In this document: piece by piece, positions 35,286 through 47,500 of the stretch
Layout of the letters: every line of letters starts with the position of its first letter
Numbering within the stretch: position 1 is the first letter of the stretch
Assembly: GCA_030035585.1 (NCBI GenBank)
Contig: CM057461.1
Span: 170,201,624-170,265,623, forward strand
Length of the DNA: 64,000 nucleotides
Reading direction: 5' to 3'
Source: Dugong dugon
Taxonomy: Eukaryota; Chordata; Mammalia; Sirenia; Dugongidae
Made by a program: the position numbers and the translations under genes
Notes under the pieces: model-generated
What the model saw: only the letters and a program-made list of their open reading frames with translations
Database searches by the model: none
What the model was told of the DNA's origin: nothing

Positions 35286-35474
35286 AAACCAGTTGTCATC
35301 AAGTTGATTCCAACTCATGGCAGGTGACCCCATGGGTGTCAGAGTAGAACTGTGCTCCATAGACTTTTCAATAGCTGATTTTTCAGAAGTAGATCACCAT
35401 GTGGATGTACTCAGACTGCCAACCTTTCAGTGAGTAGCCAAGCATTTAACTGTTTGCACCACCGAGGGACTCCC
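35286..35474 (-). mobile_element. AfroSINE 5
   Basis: The plus strand has CAGTTGTCATCAAGTTGATT, GTCAGAGTAGAACTGTGCTC, the GATTTTTCAGAAGTAGATC middle of a second AfroSINE subfamily, and a head ending GCACCACCGAGGGACTCCC. A poly(A)-like AACAAAAACAAAACAAG run precedes it. Confidence 0.92.
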
Positions 35475-37019
35475 ATGGAAAGACAGTCCAGAACAAAATC
35501 TGTTATTGCCTTAGCTCACAAGATGTATAGAAATACAAGAGACCCATGGAGAATTTCTCCCAACAACAACATACAGTAGGAAGTTGTAGAAATGGAGAGA
35601 CACACAAAGAGTAGGCAGCAAGTACTAACATGAGGCAGCAGAAGCCACATGGGAGAGAGAAATAAAATAGGAATGAAAGCTATTGCATAGCAGCAGAAAA
35701 AATAAATAAGAAAGAACACTATCTCTATGCCGATGGAAGCTTGGTGATATTTATAAACTTGAACTAGAATCATATTCCTTCATTAAAATAGAAGCAAGCA
35801 ATATTTGTAAAGAAATTATCAGTGAATGGGGGCAGCATCCAGCCTTGAGGATGGTTTTGTTCGAGAATGAGTGATTTCTCTCACAGTCCACTAATCTACC
35901 CCATCACACAGTTAAGGAAGTCTAACAGAAATCCATGGTTACGTCAAGCTTATGGGTTTTGTGGGAGGCTTGTATCATGTAGGGGGCTAAATACTAGAGA
36001 TCATTCACCTTAGAAAGCTAAGCATTGGAAAACCGTCTCTATCACAGTAGCTATTTATGTTAAATTGATTTTGCACTTTTTAACTTCTCACATTTTATCT
36101 CTTACTTTGCATCTTAATCCAACCTTCTCCTCTAGACAAGAGATGTTTATTGTTATTTGTAAGTGGTAATAGTAGCTAGATGATTTTAGTTATACACTTG
36201 TTAAAGTCAACACAACAATTATCTCAAAGGGGAATATGTATTTATTTTAGACACTAACTTGGCTTCTGTTTCCTATTTATCTAGTTATGGTTAGGTCATT
36301 GTACTTTATCTCCAAAAACAAATATGTTAAATTTTTTACATTAAGTGTGCACTCAAAACAGGCATCTTGTTACTACCTCTTATTTATATTGCATTAAGTA
36401 TTTTATTCACTCCAACAAAAACAAAAAACAAAAAAAGCCTTCCTGTTCATTGATAATTAGATGTTTTGCTTCATTTGGATTGCCTCCAACCATCTTCTGT
36501 TCAGATTCAGCTCTTATAATTAATTATCCTCTTGCTGAACAACTGAAAACTGAAGTCTGACCAAAGTACATCTCATCCCACACAGATGTCCTAGTTACTC
36601 CACAAAAGGTTAATTAATCATAAGAGGTGCTTTAGAGCAGGAGGCACTGGAAGAAATTCAGACCTAGTTTCTGGCAACATAGAGAAACTACCATCATGCC
36701 CATTGCTATTGAACTCACACTGAGAGAATCACTTCAATGGAACAAAAATTCAACTGCACAAAATAGCTGGTGGATATAATATCATGCTTCAGATAATGGA
36801 GCATGCCACTTCCCAGTCACTGATGATTCAGAATCCCAGACTGCCTGTGAGGGAGGGTCAGCACTGTTTATCCTCATTTAACAGAGGTGTCTGGAACTAC
36901 CGAATCACAACAACGGCAGAAACAGTCTTCATTGTTCTCCTCACTTTGGCTGGGTGCCCTTTGATTATGTGAAAGAGCCCTCCTCTCCAGCCAAAACAGT
37001 CTACACAGTCTTCCAAAAA
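35475..37019. other. Long unassigned interval, no gene seen
   Basis: AT-rich and unique-looking. A-rich run at 36415-36438. No transposon ends and no splice-flanked frame. Confidence 0.4.
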
Positions 37020-37200
37020 CCCTTCCACTCTCCCAGCCTGTGATTTTAGTCATGCTGATCCTAACAATCCAGGAATAGCCTTGTCTTCTCCCACTATCTA
37101 GCCAAAGCCTGTAACTCCGTCAAGAACCAGTTCAAATGCCTCCTCCTCATAAACTTGCCCCAGAACATTCCAACCCACAGGAAACGCTTCCTTTTTGACC
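37020..37200 (+). repeat. Possible L2 fragment
   Basis: CAAGAACCAGTTCAAATGCC, TCCTCCTCATAAACTTGCCC and similar wording loosely follow the L2 consensus. Weak call. Confidence 0.4.
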
Positions 37201-37204
37201 CAGG

Positions 37205-37395
37205 AGCAGCTGTGGCATAGTCGAAAGAACACTGATCTGGGCAACAGAGCATACATGTTGTATTGGCTCTATTAAATGCATAACTTTAAGCAAGTTGTTT
37301 AACTCCTGTGAGCCACAGCTTTCTGTTCAATAAAATGGAAAGAATAACAAGTACTTTGCTGACTTTATCACGGAAGTTAACTAGAATAAAATATG
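37205..37395 (+). repeat. MIR
   Basis: AGCTGTGGCATAGTCGAAAG, AACTTTAAGCAAGTTGTTTA and AATAAAATGGAAAGAATAAC follow the MIR consensus from tRNA-like head into the core. Confidence 0.7.
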
Positions 37396-38024
37396 AAATT
37401 ACCATTTTGTTGCAGCTCAGCACGTATTTCTTTGATTACTTTATAATTGGCCATCCTTGTGGTTTAGTTTTCTTTCTACCTTTGTTTTTCTTCCCATTAA
37501 CAAAAGATATGATAGAAGGTCACGTTGGTGGTCCTTAAGATAGTAATTATCTTCAGAGTAGCCACCCTTAGGATAATAGGAAGGTGGTTTCATTTTCCAG
37601 GAAAAGGAGTGTCATAGATTTCTATGTTTTACAAAACTATAAGAAGATATTTCCTCATCCTGGGGAGGAAATTGATGGGGTGGAGAGGTCAGAACTCTGA
37701 GCTCAAGAATCTGAATCCATCACAACCAAGCTTTGGGGGACTCATTTGTGGTACTAGAAGTGACTGTGAATTGAACAGAGAGAGAGTGCTGCAACAGGGC
37801 ATGCCGCTAGAGAAGCCCCTGATTCTAGCTCCCTTAACCCAGGCAAGTTGTCCCTCTGCTACAAACACAGCCTCTTGGCCACTAAGAAGAGGCTGCATAT
37901 GGATTTCCAAGTCCCCTTGGGAGTCAGAAAAGGAAGCCTCTACATTCTGGAGACAGAAGGGAAGTGACGTTCTGGTGACAGACATAAATTATTTCATCAT
38001 GTCTCAATCTATTAGTATGTCTTT
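37396..38024. other. Unassigned sequence, no gene seen
   Basis: The 139-codon frame starting at 37624 has no known domain, no splice context, an opposing frame of similar length, and runs into the L2 end at 38025; I regard it as chance. Confidence 0.45.
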
Positions 38025-38140
38025 TTTCCCAACTAGACTGTAACTCCTGGAGGCCAAAAACTAGTCTTAAGCTTTTTGTGCTTCCCTCAGGACCTGGCCC
38101 AGGGTTCAATGTACACTCAGTAGATTCTGGTTTATTTCTA
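38025..38140 (+). repeat. L2 3' end
   Basis: CCAACTAGACTGTAACTCCT, CTTTTTGTGCTTCCCTCAGG and ACCTGGCCCAGGGTTCAAT are L2 3' UTR text. Confidence 0.75.
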
Positions 38141-38440
38141 GGGACTTCACTAGATGAGCTGCTTTTTTCCTTCCTTCAGTCTTCCATCCCTTGTTTATCG
38201 TTTAGCCATGATTTAAACCATATCAAAGCGGGTTCTAAATCAGTGTTGAGGATTCTAGATGGTTGATGTTTTCCCCTTGCTGAATGATTCACCCCATTTC
38301 TCTTGGAAGCTCTCATCAGAGGAGAGGATTAAGGAGCTTGGGGTGGGTGGTAGTGAGAAGGGAGCAGGAAAGAGGTTGGGATGCTTGGCTTTGTATTGGG
38401 AGCAAAAAATGAGACTTGTCTTTCAGAAAGAAAGACTGTG

Positions 38441-40053
38441 AAATCTGTAAAATCTACAGGAAAATCCAACACCTCTGCAACAAAAAGACAAATAATCCAG
38501 TTGAAAAATTGGCAAAGGAAATGAACAGACACTTCACTAAAGAAGACATTCAAGTGGCTAACAGACACATGAGGAAATGCTCACAATCACTAGCCATTAG
38601 AGAAATGCAAATCAAAACCACAATGAGATATCATCTCACCCTGGCATTATTGGCACGAATCAAAAAAAAAAAAAAACTTCAGAAAATAACAAATGTTGAA
38701 GAGGCTTGGGGGTGATTGGAATTCTTATGCACTGCTGGTGGGAATGCAAAATGGTACAACCATTTTGAAAATGATATGGTGCTTCCTTAGAAAGCTAGAA
38801 ATAGAAATACCATAAGATCCAGCAATCCTACTCCTAGGAGTATATCCTACAGAAATAAGAGCCATCACATAATAGACAAATGCACACCCGTGTTCATTGC
38901 AGCATTGTTCACAATAGCAAAAAGATGGAAACAACAGATGAATGGATAAACAAATCATGGTACATACACACAGTGGAGTACTAAGCAACAATAAAGAACA
39001 ATAATAAATCTGCGAAGCATCTCACAACATGGATGAGTCTGGATGGCATTATGCTGAGTGAAATAAGTCAATCACAAAAGGACAAATATTATATGAGACC
39101 ACTACTATAAAAATTCATGAAAAGGTTTACACACAAAAAGAAACAATCTTTGATGGTTACAAGGGAGGGGAGAGGTTGGGTTTCAAAAACACTAACTAGA
39201 CAATAGCTAAGTGGTAACTTTGGTGAAGGGTAAGACAGTACACAATACTCGGGAAGCCAGCACAACTTGTACAAGTCAAGGTCATGTGAGCTCCATAGAC
39301 ACATCCAAACTCCCTGAGGGACCGAATTACTGGGCTAAGGGCTATGAGGACCATGGTCTTGGGGAATATCTAGCTCAACTGGCATAACATAATTTATAAA
39401 GAAAATGTTCTACGTTCTACTTTGGTGAGTAGTGTCCAGTAGGGTCTTAAAAGCTTGTAAGTAGCTATCTAAGATACTCCACTGGTTTCACGCCATCAGA
39501 ACAAGGGAGAATGAAGAAAACTAGACACAAGGGAAAGATTAGTCCAAAGGCCTAATGGACCACAACTACCACAGCCTTCACCAGACTGAGTCCAGCACAA
39601 CTAGATGGTGCCCAGCTACCACCACCGACTGCTCTGACAGGGATCACAATAGAGGGTCCTGGATAGAGCTGGAAAAAAATGTAGAACAAAATTCTAACTC
39701 ACAAAAAAAGACCAGACTTACTGGCCTGACAGAGACTGAAGAAACCCCAAGACTATGGCCCCAGACACCCTTTTAGCCCAGTAATGAAATTACTCCTGAG
39801 TGTCACCCTTCACCCAAAGATTAGACACGCCCATAAAATAAAAAGAGAGTAAAGGGGCACACCAGCCCAGGGCCAAGGACTAGCAGGCAGGAGGGTACAG
39901 GAAAGCTGGTAATAAGGAACGTAAGTTCGAGAAGGGAGAGTGTTGACGTATCTGGAGTTGGTAACCAGTATCACAAAATAATACATGTACTAACTGTTAA
40001 TGAGAAGCTAGTTCTGTAAACCTTCATCTAAAGTACAATTAAAAAAAAGAAGA
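38441..40053 (+). mobile_element. L1 copy D, 5'-truncated
   Basis: It starts in the ORF2 C-terminal half (peptide [20 protein letters not shown], then QVANRHM and [17 protein letters not shown]) and continues through the 3' UTR to an AATTAAAAAAAAGAAGAAG tail. AGAAAGACTGTG at 38429-38440 and 40054-40065 is an exact 12-bp target-site duplication. The 3' UTR resembles copy C. The ORF2 remnant has frameshifts, including an A-run near 38662-38675. Confidence 0.93.
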
Positions 40054-40065
40054 AGAAAGACTGTG

Positions 40066-40989
40066 GAAAAAAAAATGTGGCGATTCTAGTTCATAGTGAC
40101 ATCAAGGTGGCCATGCTCTTCTCAAGAGTCAGACCTTCCCAGCCTCCTTGTCCACCATGTTTATTTAGTTCTCATTTGGGAGTCAGTGTTGAACTGACAG
40201 TATATGTAAGATTTTATTCCTGTCCACCATAGTAACCTGTGAAACTTATCAACTGAAATAAATAACAAGTTGTGTTCAAAGCACCTTTATACAAGTGTTC
40301 AAATACCTTTTCAAACATGATTGTGCTCAGTATTCAGAGATAGCAGGGTACTTATCAATTATCTTCATTTTAAAGATGCCAAAATTGAGTCAGTAAAGTC
40401 AAATATCAAGTTCAATTGAATAGAATTGGAACCCAGTTCCATCTTTTTTTTATATGTAATTATCACAATTACTATCATTCAATGGCATTTCTGATGCTAA
40501 CAAAGAATTTGGTGCCACTGTGCAGAATTCAGCCAGTCCCTGAAATGCAGCCAACAGTAAGGGAGACAATGTTTAACAAAAAAATAATCCTGAGCCATAG
40601 CACTCCCAGTTTTGAAAGCCTTAAAATAAATCCAGAATTTATTCACAATAGAAATAAATCACAGAATCCAAGGTACAAAATGATTTCCATGCTGCTTTAA
40701 TAAACATCAGAAAAGGCCTTGCCAACTCCTGACTATTCATCCCACTGGTGTACAAAAAAGGAGTTTTTTTAAAGAATAACCCTTATTTGCCCTCACAAAA
40801 GGCTAATAAGCAGGTATTGTCAGGTTTTAAAAAGAACATGTTCAGTTTCAAGTCTTCTGAAAACCTTCTGGTTATATTTACCCATTTTCCCAATTAGCAG
40901 GTCTTTGAAGCCATGAAAAACTTTCTCACTGCCCTAATTTTATAGCCAGTGATGCATATACAGGTATAGATAAATGGATACAGACGTAG
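40066..40989. repeat. Mostly unassigned, with a MIR at about 40275-40410 (minus)
   Basis: CACCTTTATACAAGTGTTCA, ATCTTCATTTTAAAGATGCC and AAATTGAGTCAGTAAAGTC match a minus-strand MIR. The rest is unassigned, and I see no gene. Confidence 0.5.
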
Positions 40990-41345
40990 AGATATATATC
41001 TTGTCTATGTCCCCAACTAGATTGTTAAGTTGTTCATGAATACTGGTTGCAATTAGTCTTTCTGTATCTCCCACAAAGATAACTGCTATGGCTTGCTAAT
41101 GAAGAAAATAAAAAACCAAACCAGTTACTGCCAAGCCAATTCCCTCTCATGGCCACCCCATATGTGTCAGAGTAGAACTGTGTTCCATAGGGTTTTTAAT
41201 GGCTGATTTTCAGAAGTAGATCTCCAGGCCTTTATTCCAAGGCACCTCTGGGTAGACTCAAACTATCAATCTTTAAGTTAGCAGCCAAGCGTGTTAACCA
41301 TTCCCTCAATCTGAGAGGCCTCCATAAATGAATATTGATTGATGA
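40990..41345 (+). repeat. L2 3' end split by an AfroSINE
   Basis: The left L2 part reaches about 41100 (CCCCAACTAGATTGTTAAG, CTTTCTGTATCTCCCACAAA). The right part is about 41322-41345 (CTCCATAAATGAATATTGAT). Between them lies AfroSINE 6. Confidence 0.65.
41107..41321 (-). mobile_element. AfroSINE 6
   Basis: The plus strand has ACCAAACCAGTTACTGCC, GTCAGAGTAGAACTGTGTTC, GATTTTCAGAAGTAGATCTC and TTAGCAGCCAAGCGTGTTAAC; the first bases of the head are degraded. Same subfamily as copies 5 and 12. Confidence 0.9.
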
Positions 41346-41694
41346 CTTAATGGAAATATACAAAGTAATTCTGAATGGGTGAAAAAGTAATGGTGAGCTT
41401 GAGAAATTATTTCACCTTTACCCCTCCATTTGTAAAAAAACAGGTTTGCCTCCTACTTCAGTGTAAAGGCATATGTGCTAGTGCCATGCACAGCTCCAAA
41501 GGGAAGCAAGACCTGCAGTACTCAGGGTACATTCCCAGGAGCTATCAAGCAGCAGTGATAACCTTCAAAAGCAGGCGACATACGCATTCAAGAAAGCAGA
41601 GAAAAAGACACGGCTGCAATAAGGGAGAATAGCAACTCCATGGTCCACAGGGAAAGCGTAGGTTGCTACTTTTTTCCCCAGTGATTTCAAACGG

Positions 41695-41915
41695 TGTAAC
41701 TGGAATGGGTTTTGGCATCAGATATCTGGGCTCAAGTCCTAACTCTGTCACTTGTCACATGGGTGAACTTGAACAATTCACTAAATCTCTCTAATCCTCA
41801 TCTTCCTCATCTATAAAATAGGCAGAATAGCAGTTTTGATGTGGGAATTAAATATGCTAATTCACTCAGAGTGCACTGACATGAATTGAGTATTCAATAA
41901 AAGTTAGTTTCCTTT
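41695..41915 (+). repeat. MIR
   Basis: GGGCTCAAGTCCTAACTCTG, ACTTGAACAATTCACTAAAT, CTCATCTATAAAATAGGCAG and AGTATTCAATAAAAGTTAG span most of a MIR. Confidence 0.85.
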
Positions 41916-43695
41916 CTGACTTCCTTCCTGACCAAGGCATAATTTTCCATAAAAAAGAACTCTTTTGTGCAGGCTGGATGGATCACTAAATGGCCCCATT
42001 TCTCTTTGTCACAGTATTTCTCAATTTTTTTAAATCCACATGCCCTCTTGATATATACATAGTTTTACTTTCCTCGCACATCCTCCGACTGAGATTTACA
42101 GCTTTGACCCTTAAGACGGGATGAAATATTTGGGGGCAAATGATACGCAAATATCACGCAGTCTCTCTCCCCAAGCCACAGAGAACACAGAAGATCAGCT
42201 CACACATCTGTGCATGAGAGAGGGTGTGTGGGTGTGTTTCGGGCAGAATTTTCATTTGCTGCTCTCCAGTTACTTATCCTCTGCTCTAAGAATTATTTCC
42301 AGAAGTCAGAGACAAGTCAGATGTTTTACTTGAAGGAACAAGACACAACTTAATTCCCCAAACAAAACTGGGGAAAGAAGAAATTGTTTGGGTGGCTAGG
42401 CAACCCCTGATGCTCTCGCCAACAGCCTGAGTCAGGCTCTCGCCACCCAGTTGTCTCACAAGAGGAAATGTAAATGACACATCTATTTGTAAACTTGCTT
42501 GGTGCTAGTAAACCTCTGCCTTTGACTCTAAGGACTCACCTTGGGAAGGGCAGGAAGGAAGTGAAAGAGGCACATTTTAGACTCCCTTTGCATTTTTATC
42601 TGTCTGCATCCTGGCAGGACCCCACCAGACTTGTTCAAATGCATTACCCAGTTTGTACCATTTGTTAGACAAAGGGAGCCATGCAGCTCAAGGTGCCTGT
42701 GGCATCGCACAGCGTTAGGCAATGGCAGAAGAACATTTCCGCTTTATCTTAATCTGTGATAGTAGGTAGCTAGCAAAGTTTGCCTAGCATACCTCCAAAG
42801 AGGTCTCTCAATGGGAACTATGAGAGAGTTTTGGGGGGAGGGGAGGAAAGAAAGTTTTTATAACAAATATATTTATAAAAAAAGAATATATCTTTTTTAT
42901 AAAAAAAGTATGATATGCAAAATAATTGTAATAAATGTAAAAAAAAAATCAAGCTCTCTACAATTTATCTGCAACTGCATATCCTGGGTTGCTTGTTTTT
43001 TGTATTCTGCACCTTCATTTTCTTGATATAAATACATTTCTTCTGAATTGGTTTGGTCCAATGCCAATCAAGTAGATGCACATACACAGTCACATTCAAA
43101 GAGGCTTAAAAATTCTTTCTAGACATCAAATCTGGGCTACACTAGTGGTCAGACATCTCAGGGTAACCTTTTAGGATTTGCTACTGTTCTCTTTCTGAAA
43201 CCTACAGTTTTGACACACATAGTTCATTCCCTGGCAAATGAAGCAGAGCCCAGCAGCTGCTTTATCAGAAGAATTCCCAGGCATTAATGTCTAACAAAGC
43301 AAACCCATCCTGGTGCTTGGCAGCACAGTACACCCAGAGACCCACGCACGCACATGCACACACACACAACCATACATACCCCCAGCAGTTCTGCCCTATC
43401 AGCCTGGAATCCTTCTGGCTTGGCCCTAGGAGTAACAGACTAAGCGTCTTAACTTGTGTTTACATCTTCTGTACTCAGAATAACCCAAACAGAACCACAG
43501 TTTCACTTGCATTCTATTCCTTGAGAGACCATCACCCTCCTCCCACAAAAAAATCTACTTGTATAGGGGAAGTGTGAAATAAGGGTTAGAAATGGACACT
43601 GGGGCTGAACACTTTACCTTTGACCTGAATTAAAGGCAGCAACAAGCTAAACTGGGATATAGAAGGGTTCCCTCTCTTAGCCATTTCTGGCTGAC
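41916..43695. other. Long unassigned interval, no gene seen
   Basis: Unique-looking, with A/T-rich simple sequence at 42860-42950 and an ACACAC-rich patch near 43356-43368. Several short frames on both strands (42121, 42474, 43287) carry no recognised domain. Confidence 0.4.
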
Positions 43696-43699
43696 ATCT

Positions 43700-44470
43700 C
43701 TCTGTGTTAAGCGCTAAGGATACAAAATGAACAAGACAGACCAAGTCTCTGCTCTCACAGAATTGCTAGAATAGTGGCAGAGACCAGGAAGTCAAGAGGA
43801 AAGTTCAGCACAGCGTGATAAGTGCTAAGAGAGGAGTAAGTAAATGATGCCCAAGGAGTGTGGAGGGGAACATCTTAACCCTGGAAGATCATTCGAGTTA
43901 GCCAGAGGAGGGACATGAGAGTGGAGGGACAAGGTCAGGAGGGAAAGCTCAAGAGTCCTAGTGGTTCCTTGTGGCTGGGGTGTGTGAGGAATTCCACAGC
44001 GGAGTGGTGAGTCGTGAGGCTGCAAGGTAAGTATGGGTCAGACAATGGAAGGCCTTATAGGCCATGAATGGAGCCCTGGTAGTGCAGTGGATAAGTATTC
44101 GGCTGCTAGCCAAAAGCTTGGCAGTTTGAATTCACCAGCCATTTCTTGGAAACTCTGTGGGGCAGTTCTACTCTGTCCTGTAGGGTTGCTATGAGTTGGA
44201 ATTGACTCAACGGCAACGAGGTTTTTTTTTTAATAGGCCATGATAAAGATCTGGGGCGTCAGAGAAGTACTTTAAGCAAAGGAGTGGCAATATCAGATTT
44301 GCTATGTAGAAACAGCACTCTGGCTGCTGTAGGGAGAATGAATTGGAGAGAAGTACAGTTAGAAGTGGCGAGACAAGTTAGAAGGCAACTGAAGTGGTCC
44401 AAGGGAGAGATGATGATGACCTGGTTTACAGACTTGGCAGTGGAGATAGACAGCAGTAGATGGATTCAAG
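43700..44470 (-). repeat. L2, minus strand, split by an AfroSINE
   Basis: The left part (43700-44056) has GTTAAGCGCTAAGGATACAA, GTGTGATAAGTGCTAAGAG-like text and GGAAGGCCTTATAGGCCATG. The right part (44244-44470) has AAGCAAAGGAGTGGCAATAT and CACTCTGGCTGCTGTAGGGA. Both are reverse complements of adjoining L2 segments, so this is one long L2 interrupted once. Confidence 0.85.
44068..44232 (+). mobile_element. AfroSINE 7, full length
   Basis: GGAGCCCTGGTAGTGCAGTG starts a complete element ending AACGGCAACGAGG-like and a T-run. ATAGGCCATGA at 44057-44067 and 44233-44243 is an exact 11-bp duplication inside the L2. This copy is close to consensus and so among the younger ones. Confidence 0.96.
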
Positions 44471-45304
44471 AGATAACAAGGAAGCAGAATCCCTACCTCT
44501 CTTCCATCATGTGAATATGAATGATGCAGGTGGGTGAGGAGACATTTTGCCTAGGGTTCTTCAAGTACCCGTTAGCATTCCATATTTTCTCTCAGAAAAT
44601 CACTCTCTCTCATTCATCTTCTTCATTGAAATTCTTGGTAACTGAAAGAAATACAGAATCTGTTACTTATTTTGAACCCAGAATTTTGTAACCATCAAAC
44701 ATGTATTTTCTACAGGACCTGCACAGCCACCATTTCACTCCTGGCACTTGTTCATCATTCTGCTTTCTCAAAGTGAATGAGTGAGCAAATGGCAATCAAT
44801 GTTCCCAGTAAAAGTTTTAGGAGCTAATTACAGTGCTCGGAAGAGTAGTCATTACAATAGTCATGCTGGGTTTGTTGTGATGCTACTAATCACACCAAGA
44901 TTTCTGATTTCATGTAAATTGCAGGTACCTTCACTCCTGTAGGAATCTCTATTAATAGATAATATCATTATGCTAATAGATGCTTAAAGTATAATTTAAG
45001 AATTTCAAGTGATCTAAGTGATTTAAAAACACTATAATAACCTAACAGGTATGAGCCAAAAAATAAATCCTATCACATTTAAGGAAATTATTTTTAAAAA
45101 GAGACACCTGCAATTTGCCCACACACACACAAAAATAGAGCTGAACGACTTGGGGCTGAGTGAGTAAATGTATGCAGGTTTTTTCAATTACTCAACAAAA
45201 CAGAAGATCCGTAATGTTCCACAATCTGAGCTCTGGTTTATTGTTAATCCATAAGTATATATGCATACACACTACAATTATACAACATGCATATGCATGC
45301 TACC
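44471..45304. other. Unassigned interval, no gene seen
   Basis: AT-rich, unique-looking. A short CACACACACA run lies at 45121-45130. Confidence 0.4.
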
Positions 45305-45765
45305 ATTTATTCATTCATTCAACGAACATTTACTAAACCCCTACCCTGTGCCTAACACTATGCTAAGCACTGAAGACCCAAAAACAGAATAAAACATGCG
45401 CTCAAGCTTGAAGGGGCAATGTATACTCAAATAAGTAAGATATTGAAAGATGTGCTAAATAGAGGTATGTATAAGGCACTCCAGTACAAGGGAGGAAGAT
45501 GCCCTTAACTCCATTGTTTTAGGCCTTTTAGGTGGGGGAATTTTTAAGATGGATCTTGGCAGAAAAGTCTAGAGCTTGGCGGACAAACTCAAACATGGAG
45601 GGATAACCCAAAATCAGAAGATGTCAAGGGTACAGATGTGCAAAGTGCATCTGGGAGCTTCAAGGTTGGAGCACAAGGCTAATGAATGAAGAGTGCAAAG
45701 ACTGCAGAGGGCTTGATGTATCACAGTAGGGCCATTGAAGCAGGGGAGAAACATAAATAGATTAT
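45305..45765 (-). repeat. L2, minus strand
   Basis: ATTCATTCATTCAACGAAC, CTGTGCCTAACACTATGCT and, after diverged text, GGGCCATTGAAGCAGGGGAG follow the reverse complement of L2 from its 3' end inward. Confidence 0.75.
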
Positions 45766-45919
45766 TTATGACTTGCTCTTCAGAAAAAGAGAATCTATAT
45801 ATCTAAGACACGATTTTTGTATTTAGTCTATTACAGTTGATGGTATAGCAGCCATGTTGTCCAAACCATGACACAGGGTAGACCATTGGAAAACAGGACT
45901 CTCCTTAAAAAATCATGAA

Positions 45920-46013
45920 ATGCTCCCTTTCCTTCCATCCCCTTTCTTGGTTAACTCAGACTCATCCTTTAGTCTTCAGGTTGAGCATCACTTCCTTAAG
46001 AAGTCTTCCCTGA
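45920..46013 (+). repeat. L2 fragment, left of L1 copy E
   Basis: AGTCTTCAGGTTGAGCATCA and CTTCCTTAAGAAGTCTTCCC are L2 text; it resumes at 49195-49330 (CCCTGATCCCTCAGATTAG) beyond the L1 insertion. Confidence 0.75.
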
Positions 46014-47500
46014 GTGAGGAGAGATACATGCAGAGGTCCCCATCAGCTAACGCAGCATGGATCCACCACCTTGGACTCCTATCAGAGACCAGCGAACAGG
46101 GAGTACAAGAAAGCAGCTTCACAGAGCTTCCAGCAGGAGACAGAACAACCAGTAACCAGCGATATACACTTTCCCGCCCCCCACCCTTCTTCACCCCCAC
46201 TTGGCCTCCTCTGCTTCCCATGGCCACAGTCTCTTGGCCGGGAAGCACCAGCTGCTTGGATTCCACCCACCCGCACTGACCGACTCCCTGAGTGCCATTT
46301 GTTGGTTGCTGGTGTTGCTTTTTTCTGCTTCTTTTGATTTCTTCCTTACCTCTCACCACCTCCCCCTCCTTTCTCTCAAATTCCTGGCTCCTTGAGCTAT
46401 CTTTGCTTCTTCCTGAAAGGCTGTGAAACTCTGCTCACATGTGAAACTGCTTCCTGGTCCATGCTGCCACACTGGTGGTTATCCTGGGGCTTTTTGTTTG
46501 TTTGTTTTGAATTGTTTGTTTTCTTTTTCTTTTCTCGAATTGGGAGCCCGTTCTAGCCGGGCAGTACTGCGCGGCTTGGGACCTACCCCCTCAGTTTGCA
46601 CAGACGTGCAGAGGGATCCCTGAAGGCATGTTTTTTCTGTTTTTTTTGGGGGGGGTTTCTTGTTCTTTTACTGTTTTTAATTAGTTTTGTTTTCTTTTCC
46701 TCTTTTTTCCTTCTTATGTTTCTTCATTACTCAGTTTCTCATCTCTCTATACCTTCCTTCTCTTCCTATCCCCTGAATACCTGGCACTGAGTGGCACCTC
46801 TATGCCTTCTAGCCAGGCTGTACTTCAACTCCTGGGAGCAACTTCCCCAGCCCTTGTAGCTGCACCAGTGGGATCCCTGGGAGCTTTTCTTTTTTCTTTC
46901 TAATTTTTATTTATTCATTTTTTTCTTTTCTTTTCTTTTTTCTTCTTCTTCTTCTCCTTTTTGCTTTTCTCCATTTCATAGTCTTTCATCTCTCCACTCC
47001 AACGGCGAGCTACCCTAGCACTATTTTTTGTTTGTATGTTTTTGGCTCCTGTTCCTCTCTCCTCTCTCCCATGCTCATCTTAGCTCCACACATCACAATC
47101 TTCCCCCTACATCTTGCCTACCTACACCATGCACTTAACATCACACCACCAAGCAGCACAGGCACGGCCTACTGGAACCTGCCCTGCACTGATTACCAGC
47201 TCATCCTGGTAGCTGTAGTAAGTGCCACAAACATCCCATCCCAGCAACTCCTCTTCAGCTAGACCTGCCCTGCTGTACCATATCTGAGCTATGACCCTGC
47301 CAATTGGAGAAGGAGGCAAAAAGTATCGTGCCCAAAGATGAGCAAACAACACACAGCCCACCTGCTCAGACGTAGCCAAACTAAAAAAAAAAAAAAAAGG
47401 ATGAAACAAAAAAATCTACAATCAATAAACGAGAAAAATAACTACTGAATGCCCCGAAGACAGCAGACAATATCAAAACATTTATAGAAAACAGGACAAG
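46014..47500 (+). promoter_or_regulatory. L1 copy E 5' UTR with two diverged tandem units
   Basis: A long pyrimidine-rich leader precedes ORF1. TTCTAGCC occurs at 46551 and 46807, and GGGATCCCTG at 46613 and 46870; each pair is 256-257 bp apart, suggesting two tandem units each followed by a T-rich tract. Tandem 5' monomers act as promoters in mouse L1; that role here is inferred. Confidence 0.55.

Noticed and set aside
37624-38043. 139-codon open frame, plus strand
   Set aside because: No recognised domain or splice context, a 98-codon frame runs opposite to it, and its end lies in an L2 3' terminus.
45988-46359. Overlapping 107-123-codon frames on both strands
   Set aside because: They lie in the L1 copy E 5' UTR, where GC-richer sequence keeps several frames open by chance; the first also crosses the target duplication.
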